64,000 nucleotides of DNA from contig NC_133232.1 in assembly GCF_040436345.1 (NCBI RefSeq), positions 17,131,720-17,195,719 of the forward strand. Direction: 5' to 3'. Below the pieces are notes generated by a model, which did not search any database, was not told where the DNA came from, and saw nothing but the letters and a program-made list of their open reading frames with translations. The translations under genes and the position numbers were made by a program. The DNA comes from Pagrus major. Its lineage: Eukaryota > Chordata > Actinopteri > Spariformes > Sparidae. Below, in pieces: positions 1 to 10,100 of the stretch (the first letter of the stretch is position 1; each line of letters begins with the position of its first letter).

Positions 1-488
1 ACAGCACTTCATTTACACACTATTCTTCACACTTTTTTTTTTTTATTGTTTCCTAAGTTATTGATTCCTACATCCATATTCCTCTTACAGCTCGAGTGCC
101 AGCTGCTGTATGTTCAGTTTATCAGGTGGCAGCAAAGCAGCCATGACCATTATTTGCTAAAGTCAGCTAAGGAGATACCAAATAAAAAAAATATCAGACA
201 GAAAAATATCAATACAGATAAAAATCTGATAAGTCAAAAGATGACATGATGATTTTATGTTATATTAAATTGAGCACACGTCTTTATTATCACAAAAACA
301 TATGAATGTGTGGAACCAGGACAATGTTACTGTGTGTGTTTCTATGTAAATGTATGCTATATTTCCCTGTTGGTTTGTCTTCACCAGAATGTGAATGTCC
401 CACTGAGACTTGCTTCCAGACAAACAGGCCTTTGACTGAAGAAGAAGGGAGCTTTGTCAGACACAAGCGTTGAGATTGTTCGACGCAG

Positions 489-517
489 CGCAAGTGTGTG
501 TGTGTGTGTGTGTGTGT
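489..517. repeat. GT dinucleotide microsatellite
   Basis: An almost pure GT run, followed by more diffuse GT-rich DNA up to about 790. It is a simple repeat with no coding value and produces only low-complexity reading frames. Confidence 0.85.
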
Positions 518-822
518 ATGTGCAAGAAAGAGATTATATGTATCTCTTTGAGAGAGAGAGTGTTATGTCTGTGAGGAAGAGATTGTGTCTGTGTGTGAGG
601 GATTGTTCAGCACAGTGAGTGGCGTGCCTGTATATACGCGTGTGTGTGTGACATTGACTTAGAGAGGGAAAACAGGACAAGTGTTTGGTATTTCTGTCTG
701 CATTTCAGTCTGATATCAACAGACAGGGAGTGTGTGTGCGTGTGCATTCTGTATGTGTGCACGTGTGTGTGTGTGTGTATGTGTGCGTTTTGAGTTGTTT
801 TTTCCTGCTGCTGTGAGTCAAA

Positions 823-879
823 ATGGAAGCAAAGCGGCTCAAACGTACGACGGCACGTCCCACAGCTCCAGTTCACACG
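823..879 (+). other. Candidate orphan first exon (ATG plus splice donor)
   Basis: An ATG at 823 opens 19 codons (MEAKRLKRTTARPTAPVHT) ending exactly at a consensus donor, ACG|GTGAGT. The segment is locally CpG-rich, unlike its surroundings. It could be the first exon of an undetected upstream gene, a non-coding 5' exon of rab33a spliced to an acceptor such as the TTGTTGCAG near 3437-3445, or chance. I do not recognise the peptide and no partner exon is proven. Confidence 0.2.
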
Positions 880-2089
880 GTGAGTGACACTGATTTCCTT
901 TCTAGCATTTCGTTTTGGTTATTTTTAGGCATGCTAGCAGGGTGGCTCCGGGGATGGTAATTTCGGTTGGTTGAACCATCACTGTCATCCATATCTCAAC
1001 AATTATTGGATAGATTTCCATTGGTCATGGCCCCCAGAGGACAAATTCTAATGACTTTGGTGATCATCTCACACATGAGGTTGATAGTTTTGTTTTCAGG
1101 TCTCGAAAACTACAAATTGTCATTTGTTACAGAAATTCATGTTCCCCTCTGGCTGAATAGTAACAAGTTTGGTTAACCCATGGCCTTTCATCTACCACCA
1201 CCTGGTGTCCTCTTGATCTGGTTAGCTTATACACAGCATCCCTCTCTGTAGCCTCAACTGCTATTGATTCTGCATCACAACACCTGCTTGGTTTGCATAA
1301 ATAAGAATGGACAATGACAAATCACGCCGGTAAACTGGGTGCGAAAGTCCTCAGCTGTGACTATATTACAGCCAGCATTAGGTCACTTCCTATTGACATG
1401 ATTACGGAAGTATGTTGAGTGTTGTCTTTAAAATAGTCTCATGTAAAGACATTAAGTAAATTATTTTGTAGTGATATTGATTTAAATGTAAATTCCTGGT
1501 ATTTTTGTTGTTCTTTGTACCTTGAAGACTAATCAGGCCTTCTCATTACGGCCATGTTGGTTTATGGAATGTGATAGTATTACCAGCTGATCCAGTCACA
1601 TGACCCGGTAGTGTGGGAAACGCTGTTTCACTTTCTCTCTCTGTTAAAACCCTCTGATGGCTACAATCAGGTTGTTTTTACTACCAGTACATTTTTTAGA
1701 ATATTATCTGGAGTCAGAGTCCTGATGGTGATTTTCTAGATGTCAGGAACTTCAGTCTACAACTGATGCATCTGTCTATGGTAAATGGAGAAAATTATCT
1801 TACAGTACATTCTGCTAATAAGACAAATTACTTAAAAAAACATTTATTATAATAATCCTGGATAAAAGGAGAAAGGGGGGGCAGGTACTTAGTGTTAGAA
1901 AGCTGTAATGTTTAGTGCAACTTACATTATGGTAGCCTTACTGCACTTTACAATACTATCTCCTAACATTATAAAAATAAAACAATAATCATCGTGCAGC
2001 TTTTTGGCCGTGACTCATTGGTCTTTATGATGTGTATGAATCATCCAGTATCACTATAATGTTGCTATGAGTAGCAAACAGTGGAACAA

Positions 2090-2463
2090 ATCTGCAGATC
2101 ACATTTTTTTTCTCTATTGGACCTCATAAACATCTGGAATGTGACAAGGGGTCCAAGCTCAAACTTGCTTTTTATAACAAGCCATAAGTCACAAAAGTTG
2201 ATAACTAATATCACCAAAATAACTGCTAACGTAGCTGCCGTTAGCTCATTAGCTCAGTTCGCTGTGCAGCTACTGGTCAGGACTGGTTCTGTTGACATCT
2301 CTAGCATAGAGGCTAGCTGGTTAGCATGCTAACTTCAGCATATCTCTGCAACACAATACATAGACATCTTTAACAGGTCAAAACTGATTTTGATATTCTA
2401 TTGATAATTGTAGTTAACTTTTTAATGTTTTAAGCTAATATTCTTTCATATTGCACCTTTAAA
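2090..2463. mobile_element. MITE-like element, right half (AGGTGCAATATGTAAGAA family)
   Basis: The right end reads CATATTGCACCTTTAA, the reverse complement of the left end of other family members in this window (14648, 35545). The internal stretch 'acacaatacatagacatctt' is shared with the copy at 18430-19618, confirming family membership. The left terminus cannot be found, so this is a truncated or diverged non-autonomous element. The reading frame within it is not a gene. Confidence 0.6.
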
Positions 2464-2721
2464 GTCCAACAATGCATTTTATTTTATAAGCTTATCATAT
2501 ATTTTTGGTGTCTTAATGTGAAAGTTAGTACTAATTACAGCTGACAGATAAATATAATGGGGTAAAAAATACAATATTATCTGTGGGACTCAGAAGTGCT
2601 CAAATAATGACCTTATTAAACTTAGTGGGATTTTATGATTTTAATATAAAATTGCTCTCTATATATTTCTATAGAGATTCATAAGCTATACCTGCATGAA
2701 TCATTGGGAGTTTATATTAAC

Positions 2722-3322
2722 CTTAAAGGATTCCTATAAAACTGAAAATTCAGTCGTTATCTACTCAACCCGAGGCTGATGGAAAGTCAGGTGAAGTTTC
2801 GTAGTCCACAAAACATTTCTGGAGCCTCAGCTGCAGCATTCTCAGCAGACTTGTTTTACAACATAAAAAAACAACATAAAATGGCTAAAAAGTCTCTGGA
2901 AGCCCCAGAAATCCCAAATTGATTTGAAAAGACCGTATTTACACCCTTGTGCACCCACTTCAGACAGGGTGCTTGCTAACACTTTTAGCTAAGCAGCTAC
3001 AGTGAAGATTTTTTGCTTAAAAAAAGGTTTAAATAAAGTCTTTTTAAATCAATTTTGGGATCTCGGGGCATCTGGAGGCTTTGACTACACTGTACATGTT
3101 GTATGGAACCAATTTATTTTGTTTAAAAATGCATAAAACAACCACAAAAAAAAAGAGTCCCCATCTATGTCAGTCTACTTCAGTTGTTTAGGAGTATGCC
3201 GCAATGCCGTTAAAGCTCCAGAAATGTTTTGTGGACTGTGAAACTTCATCCAACTTTCCATCAGCATGGATGTGAGTAGATAATGACTGCATTTTCATTT
3301 TCAGGTGAACTTTTCCTTTAAG
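2722..3322. mobile_element. Non-autonomous DNA element with long terminal inverted repeats
   Basis: The left arm begins CTTAAAGGA and runs through 'cagtcgttatctactca'. The right arm ends with the near reverse complement ('gagtagataatgactgca' ... 'tttcctttaag'). Inner segments also pair, for example 'ccacaaaacatttctggagc' near 2810 with 'gctccagaaatgttttgtgg' near 3216. The whole 600 bases could fold into one imperfect hairpin. A diverged partial copy lies at 41940-42208. No transposase is encoded. Confidence 0.75.
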
Positions 3323-3709
3323 CCACTCAAGATCATATTGTAGCATCACTTTAATATCTTCATTTATTGTCCCTGAAAGCATCCCTCTCATCTGGTGTTA
3401 ATAAATAACGATTTTAAATCATTCTACATGATTTTCTTGTTGCAGACTTCTTCTTACATGCCTTTGTATAAAAAATAAAATAAATCTTGTAAATAAACTG
3501 ATGTTCCTGTGTTTACAATGCTTCTCCCTTTAAGGCCACAGTCAGCAGCTGAAACAGAGCCCCGTCGGTATTGTCTCATCCCTGATCTCCTCCTCCCTCC
3601 CTTCCTTCCTTCCTCCTCCTCTCCCCTCCCTTCACTCATCCATCCGTCCGTCCACCCCCTCTCCTCTCCACTCACGCACACCGATTTGCGCATCGCCTCC
3701 TCCGGCATA

Positions 3710-4111
3710 ATGACCAACGATTCCCCGGAGGAGGAGACCCGAGCTCCGGGCAGCGGCGGCGGCGGCGGAGGAGCAGGAGGTGGGAGAGGAGTCGTGCGAA
3801 GGAACCGAGCGGACGACAATGTCACCATCCTGACATCCTCCATGGATCTACAGCGAGTGAGCCGGAGCCGAGCCAGCAGCAGCAACGATGCCGCCCCGAG
3901 CTTCACATCCTCCGTGGATCTGAGCACCTCCTCCCTGGAGCTGAGCATCCAGACGCGGATCTTTAAGATCATCGTCATCGGGGACTCCAACGTGGGGAAG
4001 ACCTGCCTCACCTTCCGCTTCACCGGGGGGAGCTTCCCCGACAAGACCGAGGCCACCATCGGCGTGGATTTCAGGGAGAAGGCGGTGGAGATAGAAGGGG
4101 AGACGATCAAG
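3710..4111 (+). CDS. rab33a: rab33a coding exon 1
   Basis: Encodes residues 1-134: an acidic start (MTNDSPEEE), a glycine run (about 16-25), a serine-rich tail, then the start of the G domain with P-loop GDSNVGKT and switch I TIGVDF. It ends in phase 0 after GETIK at donor AAG|GTAAAG. The exon is CpG-rich compared with flanking DNA, consistent with a CpG-island first exon. A 218-residue frame on the opposite strand is a shadow of this GC-rich exon. Confidence 0.93.
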
Positions 4112-7100
4112 GTAAAGGCAACAGAGGGGCTGGATGTTGAATAGTGGTGTTTCCTCCTCCTCCTCCTCCTCCTCCTCTCTTTTTGTTGATCAGCTGCAGC
4201 TCAAAGTCTGCCAGTGGATCACACAGGGCCCATTCTCCCATTTTATCTTTAAACAAAACATTTTTATTTATTAGGGATATTTTTCAATTCAAACTGTAAT
4301 TGTACATGTTGGAGACAGTCAGCATGTTGTGACAACAAAGGCTTTGTGTGTTCAGAGAAGGAAAACATGACAATGAAGCTCATCTGTACAGACAAATGGG
4401 TGTTTTGGGAGACATGTTTTTGTTTTTTTATGGAGAAATTCATATATTCTCTCAAATTGGAAATAGATGTTTTAGTATTTATTGTTTTCTTAATCTTAAA
4501 GAATTCTCAGCTGCGACAGGCAAACCTTACAACCTGTATTTAATCATGTGGGTAAACTAAAAGTATTAATCGATCAGGTCATCAACAGAAGATTCATCTG
4601 CAATTATTCTAATAAACAATTAATCTGAATTTTTCGAGTGGAAGAACGAACATTTTCTGGTTCTAGTTCATCAATTATGAGGGCTGCTGCCCTTCTTTGT
4701 GTTGTATGATGGTAAACTGAATATCTTTCGGTTTTAGACAATTGGTTGGACAACCGATGCGATATAAAGGCATGGTTTATTTTATATAGCACCATTCAGA
4801 CTCAAGGACATTCCCAAAGTGCTTTACAGAGACATAGAAATGCATCGGAAATGCATTAAAATGCAAAATGTTAGAAACTGCATTGAAAAGACAATAAAAA
4901 CAAACGAAGAAATAAATAGTTGCAGATAAAAACTTCATTTCAAAGACAACAAAAACAAAAGCAAGCATTTAAAGTCAATTTTCACTATTTTTAGCCATTT
5001 TTTGGACCAAACAATCTAATTAAGAAGATCATCGGGTTCATGAGTCAGGAATGAAAATAATCAATAGTTGCAGCTGATTCCAGGGGACTCAGAGGGCCTC
5101 CGTCCAGCTTTAGCATCTTTAATTTATTTTTAGAACTAAAATGAAAAGGTGTTGCCACTGTATAAAATGTCTTAGATTTGCTGACATTTCCTGTTTCAAA
5201 CCCATAACTAAGACCAACCATCTTCTGTTTGAATACAATTTGTCACACTTCACATGAGTCACAACAGAGTCTACACAAGCAGTAGAGATGTGGGCTGTAG
5301 TAGTGTAATGGTGTCCTGGTACTCGCTCAATTAAAATTTAATGACTTCCAACATCCTTAGTGACGATGCACGTGGCAGATGTAGCAAAATGAATTTCAGT
5401 ACAGCAGTATGATGAAGAATAATGAAAAATAATATTGTTCAAGATTTTAGTTTGACATTTACTCACATCTTTACTCATTAAATTGGATGATCTGTGACTA
5501 AATGTTGTCTAACATTCATACCTCCCCCCTCCTCACTCGGCCAGTAGGTGTGTGTGCAACCTCTATATCACACATACACATATGTGTGTAGGCTCCCTCC
5601 CCCCTCCTCTCTCAGTAGACCAGCCTGTCTGCAACCTCCAGATGCCCCCTAATGCTGACTCACAAACACACTGTGCGTGACAACTATTAGGTCAGAGAAC
5701 ATGAATCATTGAAATACTCTTCAGAACGCATTCACACAGTATGATGAGCAGTGTGAGGAAGCGTAAATGTCCGTCTGTTCGTGTGTTCATTTAAATTAAT
5801 GTAAATAATCCTACAATCTACTGCAACCCTCATTCTATAAAAGTTGGGATGCTGTGTCAAACAAAAAAAATCAGAATCAGTGATGTAACACCTGCAGAAT
5901 GTGGCTCGGCATTGTCACTGTATGTCGCAAAACCTGTATGTACCTTTCAACAGTAATGATGCACTAACACACCCCCATACCATCACAGCTGCTGGTTTTA
6001 ACTATAGACAGTCCTTTTCCTCTTTAGCCCGGAGGACACTATGTAATAATGTCTAAAAATAACTTTAAATGTGGACCACAGCACACTTTTTCTCTGTGCC
6101 AGTCCATCTAAACTCTGGTTTAGAAAACTCGACAGCATTTCTGTATGTTGTTAATATATGGCTGTTGTTTTGCAGGGTAGAATCTTAACTTGCATTTGTA
6201 GATGCAGCGACGAACTGTGTTTACTGACAGTGTGTTCCTGAGCCCAGGCAGTAGTATCCTGTGTACAATCACATCCGTTTTAATGCAGTGATGAGGTGAG
6301 GGATCGAAGGTCACGGGCATTCAATATTGGATTTCACCTTTGAAATAAAATCAATATATATATCAATAAATACCGAATCGTTGGCCAAAGAATCAATACA
6401 ATATCATATACATTCCACAACTTTGTGTGTATTTACAAAAAAAGAATAAAGTTTATCAGTTTGAACGTTTAATATCTTGAAGGGTGGGCGATCTGGCCAA
6501 AAAAAAAGATAAATAGTATAAAAAAATAATATTGAGATATATTTAATTGCAATCACGATCCATTTTCTCTATTGTGATATATTCTTCCCAGTTTTGAAGT
6601 GCCCTGTTGACTATAGCCACACATGAAATAGCTTATGAATTTCTTCTCAAAACACAATGCTGCATCAAAAGTAGCTCTTTGGTTCAAGCTCCTCATCGGT
6701 CACGTCGCTAGCCATGATGCATGTTGCATTTTTTACAGGATGCCACCTAAAGAAGAGCCATGTAAATGTATTTTGTCCAATCAGTGTAACCATCTGGTTA
6801 GCCACATAACTCTGTTAGCATATTGCACGGCTGAGGTTATGGGATGTTTTGAAGCAGAATCTCTTTTATTCACCTTAACAGTAGATTATGGACACATTCA
6901 AGATAAATCGATCACATTGCCTGGCCGCACCCCTACTTGTCTTTGTACTGCATTCAATTGAAAAAGGTGGAAAAGGATTTGCAAATGAATGCATTCTGTT
7001 TTTATTTACATTTTACACATCGTCCCAACATTTTCAACTACAGTTCGTTTATACTTTTTTTGCTGCCTTCAAAGCTTGTTGGGTCATGTTTATGATGTTG

Positions 7101-10100
7101 GTAGAAAACATCAAGATGAGGCAATAAGTAGAATTTATTATCTATATTAAACCTTTTCAAGTCATTAACTCTTATGCTGTACCTGTTGTCAGTGTTTTGC
7201 TTAAAGTGTGACCAAAGACATTGATTGGTCTCCTGTCCTTTTGGTCCAGGGAAACATGTCTTGATAACCACTGCTCATTCATTTACTGCAGCTGTAGATA
7301 TTTATTGTCCCCAGAGGATGATCCCTAATGGTTTGTTGACCTTATGACCTTTCATGCAGTGCCACCATCAGGACACAGTTTCAACCTATACGGTAGTATT
7401 ATCAGCAGCTAATGGACAGTTTGTCATGAAATGTTGTATTTATGCCCCCAGGGGAATTTGTCCTTTAATTACTAATCATCCTAGAAGTTTGCCTTGAGCA
7501 CCATCCTCAGGACAAAATTAACGGGTCTAGCAGCATTTTGGAGGGTGTTTGTTATCCTGTTCAAAAGTCACGGTAGGATGTGATGAACACACAAACTAGA
7601 CTTGAAAGTAAAGCTGAATTGCTGTATGTATTTAGAGATGTGACATGTCTGAGTATGAAGGATGGATTTTATTTTATCTCATGTCATATATTTTGACCGG
7701 TTGACACTGGTGGTTATATTGTGAGCCCTGAGGGTTTATAAGCAGACAGGTGTTTCAGATCAGGCAGACTCTGGGTCGTTCACTCCCAGAGAGGGAGCTC
7801 AAATCTTGTGTATTTGTGTGCGTCATCCCGGTGGTGATTTCATTGCCTCTCCAGTGGTGCAATATGGCTTTAAAAAAGGTTATGAGTCAAAATGTCGCTC
7901 ACACTTTATATATAATAGGATTAACATATAATATAAATCCACTTACACTAAGACCAACTAACTACACAGATCCAGCTGAGTGACTCCGTTTCCTCTCCAG
8001 CTCTCTGGCAGGTCAATAAAAGAAGCACACAGATTGGCAACAGCAAATGTTATAAGCTGCAGAGGACTACAAATAGCAGTGGACTATGTATAGATGTGCA
8101 GAGTAAGGTGTCAAAATAATGGTCATGATTCTTAGGTTTGTGTGACAGCAGCTGACAGCCAGAATTCTCCCCACATGCAGAGATTTTGTCTAAATTTGAC
8201 CGTCACAGTTCATCAAAATGGGACCCAAACTCAGACACAGAAGCAGGTTGTATAACAAAAATCCAGCTTTAGTGATGAGCTGATATCCAAGTCCAACGTA
8301 GAACAAAGGGGGGACACAGGGAACACACAAGGACTAGGGAACAGGCACAGGTACAGAAGAGACACAGGATGAAGACAGTGAAACCAATGAAGACTTAAAT
8401 ACACAAGGGCTTATGAACAAATTAAACAAAGATATACGCAGAAAAATGGTGGGAAAAAAGACAAAGACAGGAAGTGGATATTAAACATGAGGGTTAACTT
8501 TCAACATAAAACAGGAAATCAGCTGAACTAAAACTGAGGACAATGACAGTGACTGAATTATTTTGGTCTGACTCTTATTTCTTTTATTTCAGAGCTTTTA
8601 TGCTGGTTTTGAAAAGCACAATTTCAAGTTGTTACTAATCCAAAATACTAAACATCTACACTGATGAGAGGTATATAAAGAATGCCTCAATATCATTTTT
8701 TGTGAGATCAGTTTTGTGCTCAGCTTGCTGATGAATTATTTGGGCCGAGCTTTGATGTTTTGAGCAGCATTAAATGCAGCATTCAGCCTCTGATGCTAAT
8801 ACCTCGGCTTGTCCATTCAAATGGTAATAGCAGGTTATTCACTGGTCCTTTTTCTCGACCCGCCTGGGCTGAGTGTTGGGAGGCGTCCATGTTGATATAC
8901 AAAGTGCTAAGCTCACACAGGCTGCAGACACATTCAGCCAGTTGACACTTTTACTCTGCATTCTGACATGACTGAATTTTATTTTTAGGTGAAATCAATA
9001 TCAGTACTTCTCTTGTGCAGAGCTGGTAAATCAAGCTCTTTTCCTCTGCAACCCTCTGGTTAAATCTGAACCATCAACTGCTGCAACCAGAAGAGTACAG
9101 TACAGTCCAGATGTCCACCACACGTGTCCTGGGGGAGTGCAGGGCAGGCTGCGTCTAGTGTGTATGCATTAGAGTAGTGGAATGAAGGGGGGGCAACAAT
9201 GTAAAATGTCCTTTATCATTTATAAAGATGTCATTTTTCCATAATAAAATACACACAAGTTTAAAAAAAGAGAGAAAATCAAACAGGTTACTCCCCCACC
9301 ACCACCAACCATGGTACAGTAAACAAGATCTTTTCAGGTGTACTATAGGATGGTAGTTCATTTGACCACTGCCTCTGCCTCTGGAGGAAGTTGTGAATTT
9401 CAGTTTTATAGAATAAACTGAACTTTGTGCTGTAATATGAAGTATTTTTTATTAGAGCTCAAGTTCAGACCTTGTATGTCTCCCAAAATCCAGACCTCCG
9501 GGACGGACTAGATATCAGTTTTTGTAGTATCAGAAGTTATTCTAGTTGTGTATTTTTTCTAAATTTTTTTCAGTTAAGAGTGTAAAATGTCAATTTCAAA
9601 GGAAAATGCCAAAAAAATTGAATCTGCCAACACTAGCGTGACCACCATCTACGTTATCCTGAGTGGAAATCAGCCTCCAAACAGAATCCGTTGTTGATTA
9701 CTTGCTGTCCTGACAAGCTGGTTAAGAGGAAATGAGGAGCCAGCGGACGATAGTGGTGTAAAACACAACAGTCAATTAAAAAAATGTGTGAATCACTGCA
9801 ACTAAACAGGTCATTGAACATTCAGAAATGTGCTTAAAAATATTAGGCCGATGGGTCCAGGAGTTTGTGAGATTAGCTGTGCACAGAATCACACACACGG
9901 CCAAATGCCTGATCCCCCTGAGGCTTAAGCCTGGTGGAGATAATTATGAAATGACTGTGCCAGGAAGTGACAGTGATGCAGGGTTGTTCTACTTGCTGCT
10001 CAGGTGCACCGGTTGAGGATTAAGGCTAACTCTGGCAGTATAATCCAAACAACTGTATTATTGTGTCAAAAAGCGCTGGAAGCAGACACCGGTATATTTA

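Larger units (their letters stand above)
1..3709. other. Upstream flank of rab33a, no confirmed gene
   Basis: This stretch contains no recognised coding exon apart from a possible orphan first exon at 823-879, listed separately. It holds GT-rich microsatellites (about 489-517, 640-660 and 729-786), a degenerate interspersed repeat around 968-1080 with a fish-typical 'cccccagaggacaaattcta' stretch, the right half of an inverted-repeat element ending near 2463, and a long inverted-repeat element at 2722-3322. The last 150 bases before the rab33a ATG are pyrimidine-rich (CCTCC runs) and probably belong to the rab33a promoter and 5' UTR. No clear TATA box was identified. Confidence 0.6.

Noticed and set aside
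3454..4110. 218-codon minus-strand frame over rab33a exon 1
   Set aside because: It is the opposite-strand shadow of a GC-rich coding exon with Gly/Ser codon bias.
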